Shown here piece after piece: positions 10,757-20,979 of a DNA stretch of 64,000 bases. A program made the position numbers and the translations under genes. Positions within the stretch are counted from its first letter, which is position 1; every line of letters starts with the position of its first letter. This DNA comes from Luidia sarsii. Taxonomy: Eukaryota; Echinodermata; Asteroidea; Paxillosida; Luidiidae. The notes below the pieces were generated by a model, which did no database searches, was not told where the DNA came from, and saw only the letters and a program-made list of their open reading frames with translations. Location of the stretch: positions 12,416,536-12,480,535 of the forward strand of contig OX465112.1 of assembly GCA_949987565.1 (NCBI GenBank). Reading direction: 5' to 3'.

Positions 10757-10762
10757 AATAAA
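10757..10762 (+). terminator. Candidate poly(A) signal for SHTN1
   Basis: AATAAA about 1.36 kb after the stop codon. Others further on are possible. Confidence 0.3.
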
Positions 10763-10794
10763 ATGCTTGTCTACATTGTTGGCCGAGATGAAGA

Positions 10795-11055
10795 TTTAAC
10801 GTCATGGCAACCCCACGGGAACACCATGACAACCTCATTTGCAATCTAATGGCAATCTCATTGTAACCCAGGTAACCCAGCGGCGACCTCATGGCAACCC
10901 CATGGCAACCCCATGGTAACTCCATGGCATGGCAACCCCATGACAACCCCATGGCAACCCCATGGGCATGGCAACCCCATGGCAACCCCATGGCAACATC
11001 TTGGCAACTTCTTGGCAACCTCTTGGCAACTTCTTGGCAACCTCTTGGCAACCTC
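10795..11055 (+). repeat. CATGGCAACC minisatellite
   Basis: More than 20 copies of a 10-11-bp unit CCATGGCAACC, with TCTTGGCAACC variants at the right end. In the SHTN1 3' UTR or spacer. Confidence 0.85.
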
Positions 11056-14000
11056 GTGTGTATTACGCTAGAATAGGAATTTATTCCCACCCAATTGGCC
11101 CACAGCGAGACCTTTGTTTGCAGCCATCTTTGGCAAGTTCCCTGTACGTTCAGTGGTGAACTGCACCAACCTTTGTGTCAAAGAAAAGGTGTCAAACTGA
11201 TAACCAGTACAGCCTCAGATTGGTGAAACTATGGCCGTTTACGAAATGAAGGCTTAGGCTCAGGCTCATGCTTTGGTCCTATTTCTCGTACCCGTTATGA
11301 TGTCGCAGGCATCTAGAAACAAGCGTTTGGCCTCAGTTTCTTAGTGAATACTCTGTACTTGCCAACAAGCCTTCAGATTTGGCAACAAACCACAACCTGG
11401 ATTTTCAGGTGGAGCCTGATCCATGGATTTGTAAAGGGTCTACTTTGAATGGAAGAGAAACAAGATGGTCGATTGAAGGCCTGTAATTGGTTTTTGTTTT
11501 GTACTACTAGGACACAGCTCCCATTTGTTTTGTACACAGATTTGTTGACAATCAGGTATCTCCTTTGATGGACAATTTCATATTGGAGCCACATTTAGGT
11601 CTAGGTTTTCAGTTTTCAGTTTTCAGTATTCGGAAGCTAATGTGGAATCCGAAGTCTTGTAGTTCATGGTCATGGTTTGGAAATGTAGTATTGCAAAAAT
11701 CAAAGTCATTTCTGACATCTAGTGTGCAGTTTTGTTACAGTGTCGCGAGTAAAAGGATATATATGATTATGATTTTGTTCCAATGTTTGTGTGTATAGAG
11801 GATGCAAAACTAATGACTAAAAACTAAAATAAAAAAATTAAAAAGTGCTGCATCCATAAAAAGAACTGATTTATTGTACAGATAAAAAATCAAGCCCCTA
11901 TCACAAAATAATGTAGAGAAATTATTTTTGTAGCACACCATTGTGTAACTAAAACTAAAAAGTTCCCAACTGCAAAAAGCATGAGTTGTTAAAAGACAAG
12001 TACCAGTATCCAAAAGTTCAGAAAAATGTAGTCAGTTGATGTGTAGAATTTTTTTTTTTTTTTTTTTACACCAGGAACCATTCAGCAAATAGCGTTGTAA
12101 GAAACACTGAGTAAGCTCGATGACCTTCTTAAACTTGTCTGTCAGAAAAAGAGAAGGATTTGGTTTCAGCGTTAGCCTAGAAAGGGAAAGAAACTTGAAA
12201 GTGCCATTTTTTACTAAAACAATGAAAGGACGCCACGATAAAAAGAATCAAATTTGTACTATTTCCCCTCAATGCCTAAATTGTCATGCGAGAATGATTT
12301 GCGAGGGAAAATATCAGAATTAGTGGATGTAAACTTGATTTGAAAATGGTATTCATACCCAAATAAACTGAAAAAAGCTGCATTTCAAAATTCCGAAAAT
12401 TTCATTCCATTGAGACAATTTGTCCTTTAATAAAAAGAAGAAGATATAATCAATTATTGATACAAAAATACCTCTGATTGCCTTGTTAGTTTTTGTGTGA
12501 CTAAACAAAAATCTATGACTTTTTTGGGCATCAAATTCGTAATATTGAACCATGTGCATTTAGTGTCTAAATTAATTTTTCTTGTGTATTAATAGTAAAC
12601 TGTATTCTAAAGACTGGGGGATATTAAATGCTGGCAAGCAATCAAAGAATCATTGGCTTTTTCAGTTTAAGGGCTTAATATTTTAGAATCCTGACAAATC
12701 TCTTCATAAAAGCCACAAATTTCAGTCATAAGCACAACAAAAAGATAAGTTGGCAAAATAATATATGGGCAAAATCGGGGGTCGCTATACTTCAGTCATA
12801 AATACAAGAGGAAAATGAATGATTGTACTTTTAAAGTCTTTGTCTAAAGACAGCATGAACTTTTATATCAACACCTTCCTTCCTGAAATTTAAAAAATAG
12901 TTCTGAACTTCTGATGCGGTTATTGGAATATTCATGGAAAAAAATACTTTCAATGAAGCTGACCCACTTGCTCAATACAAACTGATTTAAAAGTATCTAT
13001 TAATCATGTTCTTCAGTTGCAATCTGTTGCTTGGGAGCTCAATATCTATTGTGCTATTTTCCTCTGTCAGAGATGCAATAGTTTTTGTCTTCATGGTTTA
13101 AAAAGTAAGCACCAAGACAGAACTGCACAATTTGGAGAAGATCACAGGATTTCTGTTGCCTTAATAAGTGGCAAATGTATCCAAATATTACCAAGTTGTT
13201 AAGTAAAGCATCTTAAAAGATATTGCTTGTAGACTGAGATTATTTTAAATATTATTTAATCGTATGAAATTATTATGAAATAATTTTCATTTTTTTTAAG
13301 CCACCATTTCATAATAAAAATATTTCAATGAAGAAAAATTTATACAATTACTTCTACTGGAAAAATGGTCTTCCATATTTTTCAAACCAGTGATTTTGTA
13401 TTTGTAGCACCAATCGATGACTAGAAATTACTTTTTATTTAGCTGGCACTTATTAAATTAACCTTTGCACCTTTTTGGAGACAAAAAAGTAATCCGAAGT
13501 CCATTGCCTTTCTAAACCTATGTCCTCGATTTCAGAACTCTTTATTCTATTCATGTGCTTTTAAAAAGGTGGTTTTTTTTCATGTGGCCAAGACATACCT
13601 TTTTCCCCCCTAAAATTGCAAGGCCTTGATTTCATTCTATAAGATATTTGCAGACGCATGCAGGCACGCGTGACAAAACCAATCAAAGAGTCTCTTTCCA
13701 AAATGCTATAATATCCATTTTCTCAGAACTGATCCGAGTTTCCTTTCTTTCCCTAAAAAAGGAATAAACGGTACATTTGTACCAGGAAGAATTGTGGTAC
13801 CTTCACATGGGTTAAGAATTAGATTGGATGATTACTTGGACATGTAGCAGGACGATGATTTGATTTTGATTAAAAAAAGGTCAAAGCATAAAAAGTGCAC
13901 TAAACTGAAACCTGAGAAAATGGCTTTTATTTCATTTTAGAAATACCACTCTTCAAATATAGGATGTTGTGATTGACTACACAATATGACTTGAAGGAAT

Positions 14001-14880
14001 AGTGTCTTTTCTATTTGTTTATACTTTCCAGTATGATACAAGGTTTCTTCCCCAGTATGTACATTATAGTACTAAAACCATTTTGTTTATCTGTAAATTT
14101 TGATAAACCAGACTGTGAATGCAGGGCTCTACACTTATCATTATTAGCAATATATGTTAATTTGATTCTCACTGTAGCCATTGACATAAAGAAATAATTT
14201 GGATGTAGGAGTACTAACTAATGAGTGATTGCTTAAAGATTGTGTTTAGTTTACTGGACACTAATTTGCCATAATTTGCCTCTGTGATTCTAACAAGTGC
14301 ATTTTGGACCTAATCGTGATAGTGATCTGTCAACAACGTTTTCTGTTGATTTTTTCATCAATGTAAAAAAACCCAGACAAACTAATAATAATAATACTAA
14401 GATAAAAAAAGCAAAAATAAAGACCCAGAAATTTGCCTGGAGGTGCTTGTGAAATTCTTTTCAATTTTTTCAATAATGAGTCTTTCAGCTTGGCTTTTTT
14501 TCTACGACCATATATAGCTTAAAAGATGGAAATGATATTAGAGAATGGACTGACAATGGGAAGACATAGGGATTGAAAAATAATATAAAGGCAAGTCTAA
14601 GTCAATGAATTTGCCTAAAATAAATGATAGTAGGGAAGGATTTAGGTCTAAGGGTCGACCAAAATAGGTAATTATTAGTAACCATTTGAAAACAGTCATG
14701 CCCCCCCCCCAAAAAAAAAAAAAACCCAAAACAAAACAAAACAAGAAACCATTTTAAAGCGAAATAGCAGTTGTTAAAGGAGGGAGTCTGAACAGATAAA
14801 TTTTCAGTTTAGTTTCAGAATAGTTTTATAGCGTCTATTTCTTTTTAATTTTTTTTGACAAAATTCAACAGCTAGCTGCG

Positions 14881-15130
14881 CCAATTATTGTGGCTGTTTT
14901 TGTCTTACGCGCGTAGCGCCCCCAACGTCAACAATTGGGACCTTGAATTCCCTGCTATTTGATTGGTTTAAATCTGGCTTCGTGCGGGATTCTTGAAAAC
15001 AATATTTTGCCGAAGTTCTATGCGGAATTGATTTTTATTCTGACGACATTCGTCAACGTTAACTTCCATAAATCTTCTTTGCTACAATCTGTGGAAGGTT
15101 TGCCTATTTTGTTCTGCCAAGCAACACTAC
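14881..15130 (+). promoter_or_regulatory. Candidate securin promoter and non-coding first exon
   Basis: Three CCAAT boxes occur (CCAAT 14881-14885; ATTGG 14934-14938 and 14962-14966). A TTTAAA lies at 14967-14972 and CTTGAA at about 14942, with a CpG-bearing ACGCGCG near 14908. A good splice donor (CTAC/GTGAGTAT) at 15131 could end a non-coding first exon joining the acceptor at 15895. Spaced CCAAT boxes with a CHR-like element are known in G2/M gene promoters, which suits securin, but TTTAAA is not the classical TTTGAA. Inference. Confidence 0.35.
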
Positions 15131-15582
15131 GTGAGTATTTCCTTAGTCATGTCTGTATCAAAACTGATCAAAATCACGAAAAAAAAATCGGCAATGTTTT
15201 GGGATATCCGTGTATTTCCGACACTTCGTTATACGAAATAAACAGGCCAAGATTGCACAAATAAAGTGTAAACTATGGGCAAGATTTTAATTAGATATCA
15301 CATGAGGTTCATAAAGAGCAGTGAATAATCAGGTAGTAAGATTTAGTCATTATGTGTCGGGCTTGTTGGCTTTTCCAACCCCTGGGCTGTGCACCTCGTG
15401 TGGTTTACTCAATTACTGAGTCTCCCTGCCCACCTCCGAAGTCCATAGTCCAAACATTCAAAAGGCTATCATTGAAAAAATGTCATTGATAAATTCTGCG
15501 GATTTCGGTCGGGGCTAGTCATGGAGTCGAACACATCATAGTTTGGTCTTGTTTCCCTACTGAAAATCTTGGACCCTACTAT

Positions 15583-15729
15583 CGCCCGACCCCTCAAAAT
15601 TTAAAAAAGGGCGATTGTATTTGTAAGGGTCCAAGTTACTCGGACCCACAGTACTGTACCCACAGTAGTACGAGTAACTTGGACCCTTACAATCGCCTTT
15701 TAAAAAAGAAATATTGAGGGGTTGGGCGC
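15583..15729. repeat. Inverted repeat with ~60-bp arms
   Basis: CGATTGTATTTGTAAGGGTC..CAAGTTACTCG is complemented by CGAGTAACTTGGACCCTTAC..AATCGCC. The arms extend outward to CCCCTCAA/TTGAGGGG. In the leader intron of securin. Confidence 0.75.
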
Positions 15730-15895
15730 CTCAAAATTTACAGATACTAGAATATTTTGTGAGGGTTTGCATGGTTTTACTTGAGTTGTATTTAACCAGT
15801 TGATTACTTTTCTCTATAAATTATAAGAATAAATGTTATTTTGTTGTCTCATCTTTAACAATCTGGTTTCCTATTCTTTACTTTGACGATTTTAG

Positions 15896-16014
15896 TCTGC
15901 AACTGCAAGGCAAGATGACTTCTCAACTTGTGCAAGCGTATGTGGACAAAGAAAATACCACCAGCTTACCGAGTAATGTCAAAGGTCGTCTCAGCTCTCA
16001 AGCAGGGAGGAAAG
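15896..16014 (+). CDS. PTTG1: Securin exon with start codon and KEN box
   Basis: The acceptor-like GACGATTTTAG at 15885-15895 precedes 19 untranslated bases, then ATG at 15915 (AAGATGA context). The coding part reads MTSQLVQAYVDKENTTSLPS and ends GRK with a GTAAGG donor at 16015, leaving one base. A non-coding exon upstream is implied. Confidence 0.82.
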
Positions 16015-19000
16015 GTAAGGGTTACCACCGAGATTCACCATAAATTACCGTTAGATCTCTGCTGTTTGATAAGATGAATAGCTAGTCTAATCCAAAAGCC
16101 CGGCATAAGTTCTGGTATCCTAGTTTGCTAATTGTATGTGGGTCCAACTCGTGACCTGTTGGTGTCCCCATTTACAGTGGAACGTTGCTATAACAACCCC
16201 GATATACCAAACATTCGGCTATGACTCTATGACTCCTGATTTTTTTGTACAAAATATGTGACCGTAACTGATATAATAAAGAACCGGTATACCGAACAAT
16301 TTTTACGGATCCCGGGATTTTTCGTTATAGCAATGTTTCAATGTATATGAAACCCTTCATGAACAGCATGATATACTAATTGACAAAGCGTTTCATTAAG
16401 TTGTTACAATATGTGACACCCTACACCAAACCAGTTCCCGCAAATAGTGAAATGCACGTAAAGCAGGAAAATACTCGGTCATCAAACTCATCATGTCAAA
16501 AATCAGATTTTTAAAGATTGTGTTTCCTGAATTCTATTACCCCATAATATGTCTCATGTGAAAGCTCCATTTCGTGAGGGTATTAACAAAATTTTTGGTT
16601 TTCCCAGAAAGTACCGGTACCTGGTTTCGGCACGGGGGTGTCACATGTTACACGTAGGAAAGCTGAATGGTTTCAAATGTAAGTTGGGACACCATCATGT
16701 CACAAGTTGGACCCCTGAATGCCCTGATTTATGGAATGACCCATGCGCCTTTGCCAGCAGGCAGCAATCTGTTCCCAAGTGCCTCACCCCGTCGAGCCCT
16801 GGGCAACCTGAGCAACAACACGCCTCGCCTTGGGAGCGGCCTGAGCAGCAGTCAGAAGAAGCCGCTCAGCATGCAGGGCAACGGACTGAAGATGAGGACG
16901 CCTCTTGGCTCGCAGTCACGCACCCCTGGCTTGTCCATGAGACATCCCAACTTGGCCACTCCTTTTGGACAGGTAGAGTGGTCCTATTAATCCTGGTTTC
17001 GTCAAACTCTCTTTCCCGGCAAAGACTAGTCGATTATTTGGGCGGCTATCATCTATAAAGGGATGGGTAGCTCAGATGGGAAGAGCGCGGGTACGCAAAA
17101 CCAGAGGTCTTGGGTTCAAATCCTGATCTGGTCAAAGTTTTCTTTGCCAATTGTCTTTGCTCATACAAAAATCTTAAATGACCAAAATTTCAAATATTTG
17201 GTGGTCCTGATTCAAAGTTTTCTTTGCCAACTGTCTTTGCTCATACAAAAATCTTAAATGACCAAAATTTCAAATATTTGGTGGTCCTGATTCAAAGTTT
17301 TCTTTGCCAACTGTCTTTGCTCATACAAAAATCTTAAATGACTAAAATTTCAAATATTTGGTGGTCCTGAGTCCTGACGTATCTATCCTAGCAGAATATT
17401 TCTCTGCCTTATCTGAAGTTTCAGAAAAGTCCTGCTAATATCCAAACGTAAGGCCATTTTGAGATTTATAGCTGTGAAGATATTCAAACATTTCCCCATC
17501 AGTTTTCCCTTACTTTGCCCTATTTGAAATTGATTTCATTCATGTGAACATTCTTTTGTTCTCACTTCCTCTCAGACATCGGCTCCAAAGGCTAAGAATA
17601 AAGTCCCATTACTGACAGCACCCAGCAACCTCGTCAAGCCAACAGATGCCTACCCAGACATTGAAGTCATGCACATATTCCACGACAAAGGTAATAAATG
17701 TAGAATGGAAGTAACTCTCAGCTCTACATATCCTGGAAAATATGACGTGTAACAGCAAAGGTGTCCTGCCTGCCTGACAGAGTGTAGTTGTTTTAGATAT
17801 TTCAAGTACGGTAATCGAAGAATCCTATCCTCTCTGTCCCTTAGTCTGGAAGACCTTGTGAGCACCCCAGATGACCGTGCAACCAGATTTCTCCATCCCT
17901 CCTTGTTCTCTACCACCCTCATGGCCTCACCCAGCCCCCTCATGCCTGTCCAGTTGTGATATTGTATTCCAATAGAACATAGAGCTGTTGACCTATCCTA
18001 TCCTGTCCCATGGGTCCCTTAGTCTGGAAGACCATTGGGGTTCTACAGATAACCGTGCAACAGTCCTCGCCATGTTTTATGACTGTCCACTCTGTAGTCT
18101 TTCCAATGTCTTCTTTGTCTGTCCTACAGTCAGCCTATACCTACCACTACTACCTGTGATACTACTACTACTACTAATACTGATACTAATACTAATTTGA
18201 GGGACATCCATTCAATGCCATTTTGGGATGCATGACTATGCAGTTGTAACACAAGTGACATGGTTTCATACTTTGGCTGGTGGTGGCGTGACTTTGTTGA
18301 ATGGATGAATATTTGTCTGCCAGAGCCTGACAGTGAGAAACTATCCCCTGAGGACTGCCTGAGTGTCCATATAGAAGGCCTGACCTCCCTGCGAATCCCT
18401 CCGATGCCCCACCTGAAGAAGGGCAGGACAGAGTCCATCCCGGCAGACTTCTCTCACATGCAGCTGGAGCCAGTGGACAGACTCTCAGAGAGCAGCTCAA
18501 GAGGTGGGCAGGGAAGGGGAGTGAGAATGACTGTGGTATATCTTCGTTGATTCATGACTGGTTGACATTGTGATATGTCTGAATGACATTATGCCATCGA
18601 GGTGACATTACAGCACGACTAAATGCCATTACGTGTCTGAATGGCATAGCATGACTGAATGACATTATGAAGTGACTATGACATGGCATTGTGATGTGAC
18701 ATTGTGATATGTCTGAATGACATTATGCCATCGAGGTGACATTACAGCACCACTAAATGCCATTACGTGTCTGAATGGCATAGCATGACTGAATGACATT
18801 ATGAAGTGACTATGACATGGCATTGTGATGTGACATTGTAACATGACTGAATGACATTATGCCATTGATGACATTACAACATGACTAAATGCCATTACGA
18901 CATGTCTGAATGACATGAAGTGACTATGACGTGGCTCTGTGATGTGTCTGAATGGGTCTGAATGACATATTGTGGCATGACTTAATGTCATTATGTCACC

Positions 19001-19217
19001 AAATACCATTATGGTATGACTACAAATGACATTAGGATGTCCAAATGACAATACAAATGATACTTTGTGGTCTGCTCTTCCTCTCTCCACCCCAGCTGCA
19101 TTGTTGGACAGGTTAGAGACAGACGCTCCCTCCAGCCTGGACCTGTGCCTGAACCTTCCCCCTCTCCACTCCACGGATTTCATGGACATTAACAGCTTCA
19201 AACTCTGGGACGTCTAA
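15915..19217 (+). CDS. PTTG1: Securin (PTTG1 family), complete, 5 coding exons, 243 aa
   Basis: Joined exons 15915-16014, 16758-16972, 17576-17690, 18324-18503 and 19096-19217 give 244 codons including stop with consistent phases. Seen: N-terminus MTSQLVQAYVDKENTTS with a KEN box at residues 12-14; destruction box RRALGNLSN (residues 45-53, RxxLxxxxN); a basic Ser/Lys middle; DAYPDIE at 129-135, nearly identical to the DAYPEIE of vertebrate securin that binds separase; then an acidic/hydrophobic tail. Known of the family: securin inhibits and chaperones separase until APC/C-Cdc20 (D-box, KEN) triggers its destruction at anaphase. Human securin has 202 aa. Securins are very divergent, so the motif order is the evidence. 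Exon 2's acceptor is uncertain: a CAGCAG pair, or an upstream AG at 16705-16706, all stay in frame. Confidence 0.88.
16758..16972 (+). CDS. PTTG1: Securin exon 2: destruction box
   Basis: Reads AGSNLFPSASPRRALGNLSN, NTPRLGSGLSSSQKKPLSMQ and a basic MRTPLGSQSR stretch, ending ATPFGQ at a GTAGAG donor. Start choice: GCCAG/CAG at 16757 gives Ala-Gly, the next AG (16760) one residue fewer. An AG at 16706 would add 17 codons, but its pyrimidine tract is poor. Confidence 0.8.
16995..17378 (+). repeat. tRNA-derived SINE, family 2, with tandem tail
   Basis: A 5' block CCCGGCAAAGACTAGTCGAT, then GGTAGCTCAGATGGGAAGAG (A-box) and TTGGGTTCAAATCCTG (B-box). The tail CAAAGTTTTCTTTGCCAA..TCTTTGCTCATAC..GGTGGTCCTGA repeats about three times with an ~84-bp period. 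Confidence 0.72.
17576..17690 (+). CDS. PTTG1: Securin exon 3: DAYPDIE separase-binding motif
   Basis: The acceptor is TCACTTCCTCTCAG and the donor GTAATA. Reads TSAPKAKNKVPLLTAPSNLV, KPTDAYPDIEVMHIFHDK. The DAYP[DE]IE box is the family hallmark. Confidence 0.88.
18324..18503 (+). CDS. PTTG1: Securin exon 4
   Basis: The acceptor is TTTGTCTGCCAG and the donor GTGGGC. Reads EPDSEKLSPEDCLSVHIEGL, then TSLRIPPMPHLKKGRTESIP and a Ser-rich end. It corresponds in position to the acidic/hydrophobic region after DAYPEIE in vertebrate securin. Phase 1 on both sides. Confidence 0.82.
18563..19060 (+). repeat. Minisatellite in the last securin intron
   Basis: A 134-bp unit starting TGACATTGTGATATGTCTGA occurs at 18563 and 18697, nearly identical, and degenerate ATGACATTATG-type units continue to ~19060. 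Confidence 0.8.
19096..19217 (+). CDS. PTTG1: Securin last exon
   Basis: The acceptor is CTCTCCACCCCAG. Reads ALLDRLETDAPSSLDLCLNL, PPLHSTDFMDINSFKLWDV, then TAA at 19215-19217. The tail with alternating acidic and hydrophobic residues is typical of securin C-termini. Confidence 0.82.
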
Positions 19218-19861
19218 AGAGAAGGGACATCAATAAATCACCCTTCACATCAGCCTTTGGAAGCATCGGAAACTGGTACAACGAATACAGCGAGGATCAT
19301 GTCTGAGGCAAATGTCCCGTCAATAATTACCCGACCAACGATTGGAGAAGGGAAACAAACTTTTTTGGACAGTGATTTTTTGGTTGAAAAGCTCCCCCCC
19401 AAAAAAAACCCAAGGCATCCTGTTCTGAGGGATGACTTTATGAACCTTGAAAATTACAAGGCAGTGCACACTGTCAATGACACTGTCGTATAACAGTTTG
19501 AGATTCCTGTCGCACTCTCAAGATATTTATTGTCTGATGTGAATGGCTTGTGGTATTTTCCAAGAAATTTCTAATGGCTCATTCTTGCATATTTTATGTT
19601 TTGTTTTTGCATACCAGCAGAATCAGCTTGCATCAAGAACTCATGAAGCTCTTGTTAAATGCCCGAGCTGCCTAATGTTCCAAAAGGTGGATGCAGATTT
19701 TCTTTTTTAGATTCTGGCTGCAATGAGTAACCAAGCTGACAATGCCATCATTGGCTTCAATTCCAGGGCTTGGCCTCTACCTTTTCCCCTAAGTAGCCGG
19801 TGAGGCCACCAGAGCAAATTGCCAGGCAGTCAAAATGACCTTTTTTGTGCATCAGAACTTT

Positions 19862-20076
19862 GAAGAAGAAGGTTTGCAGTGACACCATGAAACACATCTC
19901 TTTTGAGGAGTGTGTGGCTCTGAAAAGAGCCATACAGGGTTACACAATAGAGGGTAACACCATAGAGGGTAACACTATTTTTCGAGCAGTGTGCACTCTG
20001 TGTCTGTCTCCTGATTACAGGCAGAGTACACATTGACTGAAACGTTGAGTTACATGGTGTCACCGCAAACCTTCCT
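19862..20076. repeat. Inverted repeat in the securin 3' UTR
   Basis: GAAGGTTTGCAGTGACACCATG (first 20: GAAGGTTTGCAGTGACACCA) near 19868 faces CATGGTGTCACCGCAAACCT at ~20053. Similar inverted pairs lie near 56533-56603, and a single arm near 40951. Confidence 0.65.
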
Positions 20077-20632
20077 CTGGGTACTGCCACCATGCAAACC
20101 TTCAAGTCTTCTAAGAACATTGAAATAGTCACATCCACAGTGCAGGATCCATGTAACTTCCCCCTGGGATTGTCTTTTTGTGTGTGGCTGGCTGGCTGGC
20201 TAGGCTAGGCCAGTGAGCTCACTGGTACTTATAGGTGGCCTGAGGTCATGTCTGCCTGCCACTGGCCTCGTGGGGCACTGTTTTGAAGGACTGTCGATCC
20301 AGTCTCCCTTGAACCATTTCAGCATCCCTGCCCCTTATCAGTGTTGCAGACTCATGAATGTGTATGCATGACCAATATCTGTCCTGAGCTTGCCTTAGTT
20401 GGAAGTTTACAGTCTTCAATGTTTTCATGTACGATAAACTTATGTAATTATTAAATAGTTGTTAAATATCTGATTTAGTTATATTTTCCCGTTTTTTGTT
20501 CCGTTGAATATTTTGTTGTATGATTTTGCATGAGCATTATTTTCAGTTGTCGTCTTGTTCCTTTTCTTGTGATTACGTTGTTATTCCATCATTGTTTACT
20601 CATTCCATGTTTTGTGTGTCAATGACTTTGTA

Positions 20633-20638
20633 AATAAA
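20633..20638 (+). terminator. Poly(A) signal of securin
   Basis: AATAAA followed by a TTTTCTGTCACATTTTTGG-type U/GU-rich stretch. Confidence 0.6.
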
Positions 20639-20979
20639 TATTTTCTGTCACATTTTTGGTAATTTGGTGGTTATTTAAAGAGTATTCTTAGAATTTTGAT
20701 TCTGCACGATTTATTATGTACGCTTAACCCATCCATCTTCACATTGTCCCACTGAATTCACACATTGTCATGCATGCATCTCATTATGCACTGAAGTTGT
20801 TGGCAAAGTTTTGTTTATTTTTTTGTTTACCTTCACGAGGCCAGAGGCTGCTCAAGGTGAAGGGTACCTGTGATAGGAAGTGGAAGTGGGACATCCAGCC
20901 TCCCATAGGGGGACGCAAGTTGTTGGTCTCAACATGTTGCCAGTATATCTGGTGTCCCATGAACAGTCTTGGAGTCAAA

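Larger units (their letters stand above)
9395..14870 (+). other. SHTN1 3' UTR and spacer
   Basis: No credible coding exon here. The first canonical AATAAA after the stop is at 10757-10762. Many later ones exist in the AT-rich stretch to 14.8 kb (for example 14416-14421), so the 3' UTR may be short or several kb long. The stretch 11.6-14.8 kb has almost no recognisable repeats, which would fit a long UTR. Confidence 0.45.
19218..20655 (+). other. Securin 3' UTR
   Basis: No coding potential. AATAAA at 20633-20638 with T-rich sequence after it gives a plausible 3' end near 20655. An imperfect inverted repeat (about 19862-19886 against 20053-20076) falls inside. Confidence 0.6.

Noticed and set aside
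14959..15264. 101-aa plus-strand frame over the securin promoter region
   Set aside because: No homology pattern, AT-rich codons, and crosses the likely first-exon donor.
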